The notes beneath the pieces were generated by a model. The model did not search any database and was not told the origin of the DNA. It saw nothing but the letters and a program-made list of their open reading frames with translations. A stretch of 64,000 nt of DNA, from assembly GCA_016795105.1 (NCBI GenBank), contig JAEUIH010000013.1:81692-145691 (forward strand). Direction: 5' to 3'. This document shows positions 46,810 to 56,797 of the stretch, piece after piece (the first letter of the stretch is position 1; each line of letters begins with the position of its first letter). The stretch is from Planctomyces sp. (GTDB taxonomy: Bacteria > Planctomycetota > Planctomycetia > Planctomycetales > Planctomycetaceae). A program made the position numbers and the translations under genes.

Positions 46810-47141
46810 GGTTCAATCCTGTCTGCCTTTTTGAGCATAGTGAAGACCAATTGCCAGTTGTCTCGCAGACGCACAAGCTCATTGGCACCGGCTGTTCGCA
46901 GGCGATAGTACTTTCGCTTGCGACCGCTCTCGGCTTTACCCCAATACGACTCAATCAGCTTCTGTTTCTCGAGCCGATGCAGAATCGGATACAGCATCCC
47001 GTCTGCCCATTGCAATTCACCGGCTGACAGTTCGCGAACCTGCTGAATGATGGCATATCCGTAACTGTCTCCACCCTTGAGAATCGACAGTACCAGCGGT
47101 GTCGCTGAGGCCGCAACCAGGTCTTTTGATAATCCACTCAT
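46797..47141 (-). CDS. PadR-family transcriptional regulator
   Basis: The product has 114 residues from ATG 47141. The winged helix is clear: LSILKGGDSYGYAIIQQV, the recognition helix region GELQWADGMLYPILHRLEKQ and the wing GKAESGRKRKYYRLRTAG. It is the first gene of a padR-HAAS-hydrolase row and probably represses its own promoter at 47217-47255. Confidence 0.93.
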   Translation of the reverse strand: MSGLSKDLVAASATPLVLSILKGGDSYGYAIIQQVRELSAGELQWADGMLYPILHRLEKQKLIESYWGKAESGRKRKYYRLRTAGANELVRLRDNWQLVFTMLKKADRIEPCST

Positions 47142-47216
47142 CTGAAACCACACCAAGCCAGAATGTTGTTACGGACCAACACCGAACCAGCCAATCCCGC
47201 TCTCACGCACGAATGA

Positions 47217-47255
47217 GAATACATAAGTGTTCTATGCATGTCAATTCTATGCATC
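47217..47255 (-). promoter_or_regulatory. Predicted padR promoter with two TTCTATGCAT direct repeats
   Basis: On the minus strand, TTGACA (47245-47240) and TATTCT (47222-47217) are 17 bases apart, a near-consensus sigma-70 promoter. Two TTCTATGCAT words (47231-47240 and 47246-47255, read on the plus strand, 15 bases apart) overlap the -35 box and spacer. They are a likely PadR operator. The 5' leader would be about 70 bases. Confidence 0.6.
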
Positions 47256-47549
47256 TTGAATTTTTCTGGTTGTTCCCGGCATTTCGTGGCTGAGGCAACA
47301 GCCCTGTGGGAATGGACTGCTCTGGCTTTCATCAGGATCATGGCTCTACGAGAAGCAATGCCTTGCGACCCCGGCTGATGATGTAACCTGCTGGCTTTCC
47401 TGAGTCTGCTGGAAGAAATGAGGGCCCTGATATTCAGTCACGGAATCAACCCTGAAAGGCCTGGTTCGAACGCAACATTCCCTGTACCATGTCATGCGGT
47501 GAAAGCAGAGCTGTCGCCATCGCTTCGTATTCAAGGCCGGAAGAACTCA
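47256..47549. other. Region upstream of the PSCyt1/PSD1 gene
   Basis: No gene is supported here. The frame of the PSCyt1 gene is open upstream to 47418, but the first 44 residues do not look like a signal peptide and the ATG at 47550 does. The promoter of the plus-strand genes should lie in this stretch; I see no clear consensus pair. Confidence 0.35.
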
Positions 47550-50426
47550 ATGAGACGATTGCTGATTTCCCCACATGGCTCTGTTCTAAGACTGTTCATC
47601 GCGCTATTGATGTCAGTGCCGTTTCAGCAACCACTTTTTTCGGCAGAGACTGACGAAGAGTTCTTCGAGACGAAAATTCGGCCACTACTGATTGATCGTT
47701 GTATCAAGTGTCATGCAGATGAAACCGGGAAGACTCATGGCGGCCTGGCACTGGATACTCGCGCCGGCTGGGAGAGAGGTGGGGAGTCAGGGACCGCCGT
47801 AGTGCCAGGAAATGCGGCAGACAGTCTGCTGATTGTTGCGGTTCAGTACGGAGAGGGTGGACCGCAGATGCCTCCAGAGGAAGCCGGCGGCAAATTGTCA
47901 GCAGCCGAAATCGGACTGTTATCCGAATGGGTCAATCGCGGTGCATTTGACCCACGTTTGGCGAAATCCAGAATTGCAGGGATGGATGAAGCGGAAGCCA
48001 AAACCTGGTGGGCATTTCAGCCAGTGCCCGAGCCAGCAGATCAATCGGATCTGCAATTGGATCTTCTTATCGATCAGCAGATTGCCGCTGTGGGTCTGTC
48101 GAAAGCTCCTGTCGCCGATCGGCGTACGTTGTTGAGGCGTGCTTCGTTTGATCTCACAGGCTTACCCCCGACACCGGAGGAGATGTCCTCCTTTCTGAAT
48201 GACACGCAGCCGGATGCATTTGCCCGGGCCGTTGATCGATTGCTGGCGTCTCCACAGTATGGCGAGCGATGGGGACGACACTGGCTGGACCTGGCTCGCT
48301 ACACGGATTCATGGGATGCTCGTGGCTATGGAGGGGCAGGGGATATTGCCGAAGCGTGGAGGTATCGTGACTGGGTTGTTTCTGCCATGAACCGAGACAT
48401 CCCCTATGATCAGTTTATTCGCGAACAGCTCGCCGGTGACGTGATCAATAGTCTGGAAGGTTCGTTTGATCCGGCGAGGGTGACTGCCACTGGTGTCTAT
48501 GCGATCGGTGACTGGGGCAATGGAGACGCCGACAAACAAAAGATTCACACCGATATCGTGGACGATCAGATTGACTTCACGAGTCGCGGGTTTCTGGGAA
48601 TAACGCTCGCGTGTGCTCGATGTCATGATCACAAGTTTGACCCGTTGACAACACGCGACTACCACGCGATGGCTGGCTTCTTTTACAGCAGCCGAATTCT
48701 GGAGAACTTTACTCCGCCTGGGGCGGGTGAAGAGCCAATGCGGATTGATCTCACCACACCCGAAGAACGCCAGCAGCAGGTGACACGACAACAGAGACTC
48801 GCCGAAATCGACACCATCCTCAATGCCATGCTGCGACCTCTGATTAATGAAGAGAGTAACGCTTTGGGGACTGCCGGTTTGTTTCGACTCACGAAACCGG
48901 GATCAGACACACCCTCTTTGAACATCAATGAAACCGATGCCGATTTGCAGGTTTTGACGTTCAATGTACCTCGACGCGGAATTGCAGTGCATCCCGGTCC
49001 GACATCTCCGGTGTCCGCAGTCTGGGTCAGTCCGTCCGCGGCGACTGTGAATGTCCGAATTCAGCTGTCAGACTCCGATCCCAATTGCGGAGACGGAATT
49101 GCCTGGGAACTGCGTCTGCGAGAGGAGCTTATTGGCTCCGGCTCGATTGCAAATGGCGGCACTGAGGCGTTTACAGGCAACGGCATTGAGATCAAACAGG
49201 GCGAGCTTCTCCGACTGATCATCCGTCCGCAGGCAGGGCATGCATGCGATACGACCGTCGTCGACTTTCAGATCATGACTTCGAAGTCGCCTGAAGCTGA
49301 ACGTGGCCACATGTGGAGTCTTCGGGAATCCCTGTCTGAGGGAAAGCGACAGGGAACAGATGGATGGTGGGTCTGTGAAGGAGATGGACAGGAGCTGATC
49401 GGAAACGAATCAGCCACTCAGGCGCTGGAAGCAGAACGGGCAGCTCTTGTCTCAGGGACTGCCGTTGGCGTTAAGGTACTCGGATTGGCAGAAGGTGGCA
49501 TCAGGAACACCTCGTATAATGGATTTCATGATGCCCGGATCCATAAACGAGGTCGATATGATCAACTTGGTGATGCTGTTCCCCGCGGTGTTCCGGCACT
49601 GCTGGCAAAAGCTCCCTTGAACGTCTCATCCGGCAGTGGGCGACTGGAGCTGGCCAATTGGATTGCAAGTCCTGAAAATCCCCTGACGGCCAGAGTAATG
49701 GTCAATCGCATCTGGCAGCAACACTTTGGACACGGACTCGTTCGGACGCCCAACAATTTCGGTAAGCTGGGGCAGTCACCCTCGCACCCTGAACTGTTAG
49801 ACTGGCTGGCATGGAAATTCGTGCAGAACAGCTGGAGTATTAAACAGCTGCATCGACTGATTATGAACTCAGCCGCGTATCAGCGTTCTTCGGAAGGTGT
49901 GGTAGAAGGCGCTGTTAAAGACCCCACTAATCTTTTGCTTGCCCATCAAAACCGTCGACGACTAAGCGCGGAGGAATTGCGAGACTCGCTACTGGTCGCT
50001 GCGGGAACCCTGGACCTGACGATGGGAGGGCCAGCCGTGCGAGAGATTAGTGTTCCTCGCCGCACTCTGTACATCGCAACCATTCGATCAGATCGATCCG
50101 GATTTCGTGCGATGTTTGACGGAGCGAATTCGCAGGCCATTGTTGACCTGCGCACAGACTCCGTCGTCGCCCCCCAGGCATTGTGGCTGATGAATAACGA
50201 TTTCGCGCTGGCTCAGGTGAATGCACTTGCAGTCCTTGTTGCGAATCAGCCCGGTGATGTCAGTCAACAACTTAGCTGGCTGATCGATCGACTGTTCCAG
50301 CGACAGCCAACTCCTCTGGAAGTATCGCTCGCTGAACGCGTCATTACAGACCCCGGCACTGCAGCATCGTGGGAACCTCTGTGCCATGTCTTTCTTTGCA
50401 CGAATGAGTACATCTATGTCGACTAA
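47550..50426 (+). CDS. PSCyt1-DUF1549-DUF1553 (PSD1) planctomycete cytochrome protein
   Basis: The product has 958 residues from ATG 47550 with GGAAG upstream. Signal peptide at 1-31. A planctomycete cytochrome C domain has one haem motif CIKCH at 51-55. DUF1549 follows (VADRRTLLRRASFDLTGLPP, RWGRHWLDLARYTDSWD). A beta-rich middle region resembles a carbohydrate-binding insert. DUF1553 (PSD1) fills the C-terminus (NPLTARVMVNRIWQQHFGHGLV, LSAEELRDSLL). Always paired with DUF1501 proteins; thought to act in periplasmic breakdown of complex polysaccharides, without proven biochemistry. Confidence 0.93.
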   Translation: MRRLLISPHGSVLRLFIALLMSVPFQQPLFSAETDEEFFETKIRPLLIDRCIKCHADETGKTHGGLALDTRAGWERGGESGTAVVPGNAADSLLIVAVQYGEGGPQMPPEEAGGKLSAAEIGLLSEWVNRGAFDPRLAKSRIAGMDEAEAKTWWAFQPVPEPADQSDLQLDLLIDQQIAAVGLSKAPVADRRTLLRRASFDLTGLPPTPEEMSSFLNDTQPDAFARAVDRLLASPQYGERWGRHWLDLARYTDSWDARGYGGAGDIAEAWRYRDWVVSAMNRDIPYDQFIREQLAGDVINSLEGSFDPARVTATGVYAIGDWGNGDADKQKIHTDIVDDQIDFTSRGFLGITLACARCHDHKFDPLTTRDYHAMAGFFYSSRILENFTPPGAGEEPMRIDLTTPEERQQQVTRQQRLAEIDTILNAMLRPLINEESNALGTAGLFRLTKPGSDTPSLNINETDADLQVLTFNVPRRGIAVHPGPTSPVSAVWVSPSAATVNVRIQLSDSDPNCGDGIAWELRLREELIGSGSIANGGTEAFTGNGIEIKQGELLRLIIRPQAGHACDTTVVDFQIMTSKSPEAERGHMWSLRESLSEGKRQGTDGWWVCEGDGQELIGNESATQALEAERAALVSGTAVGVKVLGLAEGGIRNTSYNGFHDARIHKRGRYDQLGDAVPRGVPALLAKAPLNVSSGSGRLELANWIASPENPLTARVMVNRIWQQHFGHGLVRTPNNFGKLGQSPSHPELLDWLAWKFVQNSWSIKQLHRLIMNSAAYQRSSEGVVEGAVKDPTNLLLAHQNRRRLSAEELRDSLLVAAGTLDLTMGGPAVREISVPRRTLYIATIRSDRSGFRAMFDGANSQAIVDLRTDSVVAPQALWLMNNDFALAQVNALAVLVANQPGDVSQQLSWLIDRLFQRQPTPLEVSLAERVITDPGTAASWEPLCHVFLCTNEYIYVD

Positions 50427-51852
50427 ACATTCAGGGGCCGTTCAAACTTCCACGACAGGCAGGCCATCAGAAGCAAGGTTCGCGAATCGGCGAGAGGCTT
50501 TGCAGAAATTCGCCAGCGGCTTTGGAATGCTGGGACTCGCCGGGCTTTGCGCACAAGGCGCGGACAGCGAACCGGAAGTTTCTCTGCCGGTTCGCGCCAA
50601 GCACATCATTTTTCTGTTTATGTCCGGAGGTCCTTCGCATCTCGACCTGTTTGATCCAAAGCCGTCACTACATCGCCTGAACGGACAGCCGTTGCCGTTT
50701 GAAAAGCCGAAGCTGGAACGAACGAAGACTGGTAACCTGTTTGCTTCTCCGTATCGTTTCTCGAATCATGGTCAGTGTGGCATGGAGGTGAGTGAGCTGT
50801 TTCCGCAGGTCTCAAAGCATGTCGATGACATTTGCCTGATTCGCTCCATGGTGGCAGACAACATCAACCATAACGGAGCCTGTCTGCAGATGAATACCGG
50901 CGAACAGGCGTTCTCTCGTCCGTCCATGGGTTCGTGGCTTCTTTATGGTCTGGGCTCAGAGAACAAGAACCTGCCAGGCTACGTTGTCATATCTCCGGCC
51001 CAGCCGGCTCAGGGGGCACCGTTGTGGAGCAGCAGTTTTCTTCCGGCCGAGTATCAGGGAACTCTCGTCAGTGATCTGCAGAAGCCCATCGCCAACCTCG
51101 CGAACTCACGATTCAGCCCTGACATGCAGCGACAACAGCTGGAGTGGCTGAAGGAACTAAATTCTCAACACGCAATCCCTCGCGCAGACGACGGTCGGCT
51201 GAATGCACGAATTGAATCCTTTGAGCTTGCGTTTCGAATGCAGCAACGGGCTCCGGAGTCGTTTGATATTGCCGGGGAAACGGAATCCACTCGTAAACTC
51301 TATGGCGTTGACCAGCCGGTGACCGATCACTTTGGACGTCAGTGTCTCATGGCCAGACGACTCGTTGAACGCGGAGTCAGAATGGTTCAGGTTTACCACA
51401 CTCAGACTTCGCGACGGTCGTCCTGCCAGCTTTGGGATCAGCATTCGGACCTGCGAACTGAATTGCCCAACAACTGTGCATCAACGGATCAGCCGATTGC
51501 AGGCTTGCTGGCCGATCTGAAGTTGCGTGGTCTGCTGGATGAGACACTGGTGATCTGGGGTGGCGAGTTTGGACGGACACCAACGGCAGAAGGTGCCACA
51601 GGTCGCGAACACCATCCGTTTGGTTTCAGCATGTGGATGGCTGGAGGTGGTGTGAAAGGTGGCATCGTTCACGGTGCAACCGACGAGTTTGGCTGGCATT
51701 CGGTGGAAAACAAAGTCCACGTGCATGACCTGCACGCCACCATTCTGCATCTGATGGGTATCAACCATGAAAAGCTGACGTATGCATATGCTGGTCGAGA
51801 ATATCGACTCACCGATGTGCACGGTAATGTCGTAAAAGAGATTCTGGTCTAG
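50404..51852 (+). CDS. DUF1501 secreted protein (sulfatase-like fold)
   Basis: The product has 482 residues from ATG 50404; ATG 50416 is an alternative. The start overlaps the end of the PSD1 gene by 23 bases. The N-terminus has twin arginines followed by a hydrophobic stretch (NRREALQKFASGFGMLGLAG), a probable Tat signal. DUF1501 motifs include FLFMSGGPSHLDLFDPKP, the WDQHSDL region and IWGGEFGRTPTAEG followed by GREHHPFG. It belongs to the alkaline phosphatase-like superfamily. Partner of the PSCyt1/PSD1 protein. Confidence 0.93.
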   Translation: MSTSMSTKHSGAVQTSTTGRPSEARFANRREALQKFASGFGMLGLAGLCAQGADSEPEVSLPVRAKHIIFLFMSGGPSHLDLFDPKPSLHRLNGQPLPFEKPKLERTKTGNLFASPYRFSNHGQCGMEVSELFPQVSKHVDDICLIRSMVADNINHNGACLQMNTGEQAFSRPSMGSWLLYGLGSENKNLPGYVVISPAQPAQGAPLWSSSFLPAEYQGTLVSDLQKPIANLANSRFSPDMQRQQLEWLKELNSQHAIPRADDGRLNARIESFELAFRMQQRAPESFDIAGETESTRKLYGVDQPVTDHFGRQCLMARRLVERGVRMVQVYHTQTSRRSSCQLWDQHSDLRTELPNNCASTDQPIAGLLADLKLRGLLDETLVIWGGEFGRTPTAEGATGREHHPFGFSMWMAGGGVKGGIVHGATDEFGWHSVENKVHVHDLHATILHLMGINHEKLTYAYAGREYRLTDVHGNVVKEILV

Positions 51853-51869
51853 CGACGCTGGAGACGTTG

Positions 51870-52403
51870 ATGCCGGGAGAAGACCACGATGCTCGGGCCT
51901 CCGAGGAACTACTGCCTTTGGTGTATGACACACTGAAGCAGCTTGCGGCATCAAAGCTGCTTCGCGAACGGCCCGGTCAGACTCTGCAACCGACCGCTCT
52001 TGTGCATGAAGCCTACCTGTTGCTCGTGGATTCAGAGCAAATCCGGAAATGGAGTTCGCGGGCACATTTTTTCGCCGCTGCTGCGGAATCGATGCGAAGA
52101 ATCCTGATCAATAGTGCCGTTCGAAAGCGGCGACAGAAACACGGTGGAGAGCTTCAGCGGGTGGAGTTGCGTGACGATCTGCCGGAAATAGTATCTTCGA
52201 CTGAAGACCTGGAACGGCTTGACGAAGCCCTTCAGCGACTTGAAGCTCAGGACTCTGCCGCCGCGCAAATTGTTCAGCTCAGATACTTTGCAGGCCTGAC
52301 GCTCGAGCAGATTGCCGAAGTACTGGAAATTTCCCCCCGAACGGTTGATCGCCGGTGGGCATACGCCCGTGCATGGCTGCATGAGGATCTTTCTGCAAAC
52401 TGA
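51870..52403 (+). CDS. ECF-type RNA polymerase sigma factor
   Basis: The product has 177 residues from ATG 51870 with GGAG upstream. It has the planctomycete ECF pattern: ELLPLVYDTLKQLAASKL, LQPTALVHEAYLLLVD, FFAAAAESMRRILIN and region 4 FAGLTLEQIAEVLEISPRTVDRRW. It follows the DUF1501 gene by 17 bp, so it may be on the same transcript. It precedes a large kinase gene, a common pairing in this phylum. Confidence 0.93.
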   Translation: MPGEDHDARASEELLPLVYDTLKQLAASKLLRERPGQTLQPTALVHEAYLLLVDSEQIRKWSSRAHFFAAAAESMRRILINSAVRKRRQKHGGELQRVELRDDLPEIVSSTEDLERLDEALQRLEAQDSAAAQIVQLRYFAGLTLEQIAEVLEISPRTVDRRWAYARAWLHEDLSAN

Positions 52404-52548
52404 TTTCCAAAATCTCAGCAGTTTTCCCAGAATCCGTGGCGTGGGCGGCGTGATTTCATTGCATTGCTTTGAGAAGCGATTCTGCGATCACTGAGGTGTC
52501 TGGTGATCACAGTCGGAATCTGCAGGGCGGAGATCAGGGAATCACGTG

Positions 52549-55500
52549 ATGAACGAACGCGAAATTTTTGAAGCAGCGATTGAGCTGGAAGACCCTGTTG
52601 CCCGCAGAGAGTTTCTCGAACGCGCTTGTGGCTCCGACAAATTCCTCAGAGCGCGTGTGGAGTCACTGCTGAACGCTCATCACGCCGCCGGCAACTTCCT
52701 GAAGATACCCGTCGCTGGTGCTCTGGATCCGACACTGTTCGATGAATCGTGCGAAAAACCCGGAACGCAGATTGGCGCCTATAAACTTCTCCAGCAATTG
52801 GGGGAAGGAGGGATGGGCGTTGTCTATATGGCCGAGCAAAAGGAGCCGATTCATCGTCGAGTTGCTCTGAAGATTATCAAGCCCGGCATGGATTCGCGTC
52901 AGGTCGTTGCTCGATTCGAAGCCGAACGCCAGGCACTTGCAATGATGGATCATCCGAATATCGCAAAGGTATTCGACGCCGGTACAACCACCTCCGGGCG
53001 TCCATTCTTTGTCATGGAACTTGTCAACGGTGTCCCGATCACCGAGTACTGCGACGATCATCATTTAACGGCCCGTGAACGCCTTGAGCTTTTTACAGCG
53101 GCGTGCGACGCCATTCAGCACGCACATCAAAAAGGTGTGATCCACAGGGACCTCAAACCCGGTAATATCCTCGTCGCATCCTATGATGGTCGCCCCGTCC
53201 CAAAGGTGATCGACTTCGGAATCGCTAAAGCAACCGGACAGCAACTGACAGAGCGAACCCTGTTTACTGCCCTCGGACAGATTGTTGGCACGATCGAATA
53301 CATGAGTCCTGAGCAGGCAACGCGGAATCAGCTGGATGTTGATACGCGTTCCGATGTGTATTCGCTGGGAGTTGTTCTATACGAGTTGCTGACCGGCGAG
53401 ACGCCTCTTGATCGTCAGCGACTCAGAACCGCAGCGTGGGACGAAATGCTGCGAATGATCCGCGAAGACGAACCACAGCGTCCAAGTGCAAGACTCAGCA
53501 GCAGTGAACGACGTGCTTCAATTGCAGCGAGTCGAGGCACGGAGCCTGCAAGGCTGAGCGCAATTATTCGCGGTGAACTGGACTGGATTGTGATTAAGGC
53601 TCTCGAGAAGGACCGTACTCGGCGGTATGAATCTTCAAGCCAGTTTGCGGCCGATATTCGCCGCTATCTGGCACACGAAGCCGTAACAGCATGCCCGCCT
53701 TCTGCCATTTATCGCTTTCGTAAGTTTGTTCGCCGAAACTTCTATACGATGGCATTCCTGTTTGTAACGATCATCACACTGGTCGCCGGTCTCGCCGGAA
53801 CTGCATGGCAGGCGCATCGAGCCCGCGTATCTGAGAAAGCTGTCCGCGAATCACTGGTTGCTGAAACAGACGCCAGAAAGATTGCCATATCAGAGCAGGA
53901 GAATGCAAGACAAAGCCAGCTGGAGACTGAAGTTGCTCTGAACACGGCATCCCGGCGCCTGTCCCAAATGTACATTGAGCGAGGACTTGCCTCGATCGAC
54001 ACAAATCCTCACGCCGGACTGCCATGGCTGACACATGCGCTGACCGTCGACACTTCAGACACATCGACAGCCGCTCTGAATCGACTTCGTCTGACAATGA
54101 TCTTCAAACAGGTGCCCACTCTTCGCAGTTTTTCCCCCGGAGCCAGCGTCTGGGCCGTTGCGGAAGAGCAAAAGCTGCTTGCCATAGTGCAGGGCAATGA
54201 CGTGAGAATCTACACTCTGCCCGACCTGCGTCTGAAATCGACTCTGAGCCATGATGCTCGTGTCGAGAGTATTACATTCAGCCGGACGGGAGATCGCATC
54301 GCAACACTGACTGGACTATCGGGTTCGTCGGGTTCAACGGGAATGAACCCTTCATGCAGGATCTGGGATCCACGGACAGGTGTTCCGCAGACAAATCGCG
54401 TCGATCTCTCAGACACAGAATTCCAAATGCGAGAATTGCCCTCGATTCAATTCACACCCGACGGAAAGTCCATCGTTGCAGTCTATGCCGGCTTATATAA
54501 CCGCTGGCACTCCAAGGTCGTCGTTCGCGTCTTTGACAGCCAGACACTCAAGCAAATCAACAGGACATTTGCTCACCATAGTGATCTGGACTACACAAAT
54601 GGTTATCACGAGCTCAGTCCGGATTTGACTCGAATTCTTGTCCCGCGGGGAACAACGGCCGATGATCCGAGAGCCAACTGGTCGGAACAGGGGGATGTGC
54701 CGGAGGGCATGGATCGAGCCCAGCAGTACGATCTCATGACAGGTGCTGCAATCCATGCGCCTCTCGCGAGTGTATCAAACGGCTATACCTATTTTGAATA
54801 CAATCGCGATGGGACTCAGATTGCCACAACGCGTGAGGCTGGGGTAGTAAAGCTCTGGGACGGATTAACCGGAGAACTGCAGCGAGAGATCTCCTTGTCT
54901 GCGGATTCAAGCTATGCCTCTGTCTGGTTCCATCCGGATAATCAGCATCTCATTCTGATCGAACCCGGTGAAGCCGTGATCTACGATCGCACAACGGGAA
55001 TCGAAACATCCCGTAAGCAGTATAAGGACAAATTTGAGCTCAGCTCGACGGGCAAATACTGTGCTTATCTGGATCAGAACGGTACACACTATCTGGAACT
55101 CCTGATGACCGTCGATGGATCCGAGAGCTTCAGGCCCCTTCCGGATTTTGATCAGATCAGATTCTCCGACGATGATGAGTTTCTTCTGGTGCAGCAACCA
55201 GCAGCGTCGAGGGATGTCGGCGGGCAATTCCTGATCTGCCAGGATGATCATGGCATCTGGGTTTGGGATATGAGTGGGCATCGCGAACTCGTTGAGCAGA
55301 TTTCGCTGGAGCATGGCGGAGAAGTGATCGATGCGGCGTTCAGTCGCGAGCGAGATACCGTTTATGCTCTGTCTGACGACAACTGGCTTCAGGCCATTGA
55401 TACCGAAACCCTGCAGCCACGGTTTCAGCCATTGCCAGTTCCTGCCCCTCCGATTTCTGAATCTCTGACCGTATGGGACACGATTGTTTCGGATGATGCT

Positions 55501-56637
55501 CAGTCTCAGATGGCGCTGGGTGGCGTCGCTGAGTCTCATCCAACACCTGAAACACAGACGGATCTTCGAGTTATCCAGATCTGGGATCTGAAATCCCGTC
55601 GCCCAAAGTTTCAACCTCTTGTGTTCAATGGCGATAACAACACTGAGTATTCAGCACCATTCTTTTCCCGCGATGGACGGACACTGTTTGTACCGCAAAC
55701 GACTGTTGTTGATCCGGAATCACCAGACGAAAATGGAGAAAGGCTCGACACAACTCTTCTGCACATCATCGACGTTGATTCGGGAACTCCACGTCGTGAG
55801 CCCGTTACCTTTCGCGGCCACGTGACGTTTTTGGAATTGGCGACTGATGGGAAACGTTGCCTCGTAACATGCGAAGCCTCAAACTACTACCAACTTCAGG
55901 ACCATCCTCCATTCGCCGCGTATGCACAACTGTTCGACACCGCAACATGGGAACCACTGACGCCTCCAATGACTCCCTCGGCAGGGAATGTCGAAAATGC
56001 AGTTCTGACCCCGGATAACAGCCGCCTCATTATGGGGAATGCGGAAGTCTGGGATCCGCAAACTGGTCTGAAATTGCTTCCAGCACTGATCAGCCATCAG
56101 ACAATTCACCGGATTGATGTTGCATCGGATAGCCGTTCTTTCTCCGTGATTGTTGGCGGAGACAATCCCTGGGTTGACCGCACGTTTGAGCTACGTCTGT
56201 TCTCGATCGGCGGAGAGCCCATGGTTCAGCCAATGGTCAACATGGAATCACCCGGCGTCAGTTGCGCGAGACATCCGCACATGGATATCATTGCGGTTGC
56301 CGGTGACAAACTCCGACTCTGGGACGTAAAGAGTGGACTCGCACTGTCGGCATCCTTGCCATTTCCAGTCAATGGTAACCAACTGTCCAATGAGACCCCC
56401 ATGGTGCTGTTCTCACCAGCCGGACGTCATCTGATCCTCAAAGCGAATCAGCAACTTCTGATCGTGCGAATCAATGAACTCATTCAGGCTACAGTATCCG
56501 ATGCTGAACTTCAGGACTGGGCGTCCCTGCTCTCGGGGCATCGGATTGATGATTCCGGGGGAAAGATTCCCCTGAACGCCACGGAACTCGACGCCATCTG
56601 GCGTCGCCTGCAGGCATCCACCGCCCGCGAGAATTGA
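52549..56637 (+). CDS. Transmembrane serine/threonine protein kinase with WD40/propeller-like C-terminus
   Basis: The product has 1,362 residues from ATG 52549 (a GTG precedes it). A short N-terminal helical domain leads to the kinase: P-loop GEGGMG at 85-90, Lys108 in VALKII, catalytic HRDLKPGN at 199-206, DFG at 222-224 and MSPEQ in the activation segment. A membrane helix lies near 400-425 (FLFVTIITLVAGLAGTAW), followed by a coiled coil and about 850 residues of WD40-like repeats (VWDPQTG, IQIWDLKSRRPKFQP). Kinase inside, propeller outside: a sensor. Probably linked in function with the ECF sigma factor, as in many planctomycete pairs. Confidence 0.93.
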   Translation: MNEREIFEAAIELEDPVARREFLERACGSDKFLRARVESLLNAHHAAGNFLKIPVAGALDPTLFDESCEKPGTQIGAYKLLQQLGEGGMGVVYMAEQKEPIHRRVALKIIKPGMDSRQVVARFEAERQALAMMDHPNIAKVFDAGTTTSGRPFFVMELVNGVPITEYCDDHHLTARERLELFTAACDAIQHAHQKGVIHRDLKPGNILVASYDGRPVPKVIDFGIAKATGQQLTERTLFTALGQIVGTIEYMSPEQATRNQLDVDTRSDVYSLGVVLYELLTGETPLDRQRLRTAAWDEMLRMIREDEPQRPSARLSSSERRASIAASRGTEPARLSAIIRGELDWIVIKALEKDRTRRYESSSQFAADIRRYLAHEAVTACPPSAIYRFRKFVRRNFYTMAFLFVTIITLVAGLAGTAWQAHRARVSEKAVRESLVAETDARKIAISEQENARQSQLETEVALNTASRRLSQMYIERGLASIDTNPHAGLPWLTHALTVDTSDTSTAALNRLRLTMIFKQVPTLRSFSPGASVWAVAEEQKLLAIVQGNDVRIYTLPDLRLKSTLSHDARVESITFSRTGDRIATLTGLSGSSGSTGMNPSCRIWDPRTGVPQTNRVDLSDTEFQMRELPSIQFTPDGKSIVAVYAGLYNRWHSKVVVRVFDSQTLKQINRTFAHHSDLDYTNGYHELSPDLTRILVPRGTTADDPRANWSEQGDVPEGMDRAQQYDLMTGAAIHAPLASVSNGYTYFEYNRDGTQIATTREAGVVKLWDGLTGELQREISLSADSSYASVWFHPDNQHLILIEPGEAVIYDRTTGIETSRKQYKDKFELSSTGKYCAYLDQNGTHYLELLMTVDGSESFRPLPDFDQIRFSDDDEFLLVQQPAASRDVGGQFLICQDDHGIWVWDMSGHRELVEQISLEHGGEVIDAAFSRERDTVYALSDDNWLQAIDTETLQPRFQPLPVPAPPISESLTVWDTIVSDDAQSQMALGGVAESHPTPETQTDLRVIQIWDLKSRRPKFQPLVFNGDNNTEYSAPFFSRDGRTLFVPQTTVVDPESPDENGERLDTTLLHIIDVDSGTPRREPVTFRGHVTFLELATDGKRCLVTCEASNYYQLQDHPPFAAYAQLFDTATWEPLTPPMTPSAGNVENAVLTPDNSRLIMGNAEVWDPQTGLKLLPALISHQTIHRIDVASDSRSFSVIVGGDNPWVDRTFELRLFSIGGEPMVQPMVNMESPGVSCARHPHMDIIAVAGDKLRLWDVKSGLALSASLPFPVNGNQLSNETPMVLFSPAGRHLILKANQQLLIVRINELIQATVSDAELQDWASLLSGHRIDDSGGKIPLNATELDAIWRRLQASTAREN

Positions 56638-56760
56638 TCAAGCCTGTTGAGTTCGCCGCAATCTGAAGTAGCCGCATCCGCTCACCGACGCCACCCTCAC
56701 CACAGGCTTCACGGTCTCTGCGATTGGATCAGAAATTCCGGAAATTCCGCATTCAGGCCT

Positions 56761-56791
56761 ATTGACAAAAAAAGTTGTCAATAGGTAATGT
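56761..56791 (+). promoter_or_regulatory. Predicted promoter/operator of the ArsR-like regulator
   Basis: A perfect inverted repeat, ATTGACAA and TTGTCAAT with a 6-base A-rich spacer, spans 56761-56782 and contains a consensus -35 box TTGACA. TAATGT at 56786-56791 is a possible -10 box with an 18-base spacer. Transcription would then start at or next to the ATG at 56798, giving a leaderless mRNA. The palindrome is a likely operator for the regulator itself. Confidence 0.55.
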
Positions 56792-56797
56792 GTGTTC

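Noticed and set aside
51481..52065. 194-residue minus-strand frame
   Set aside because: Spans the end of DUF1501 and the start of the sigma factor in antisense.
54907..55614. 235-residue minus-strand frame opposite the kinase
   Set aside because: Shadow of the kinase propeller region, no recognisable domain.
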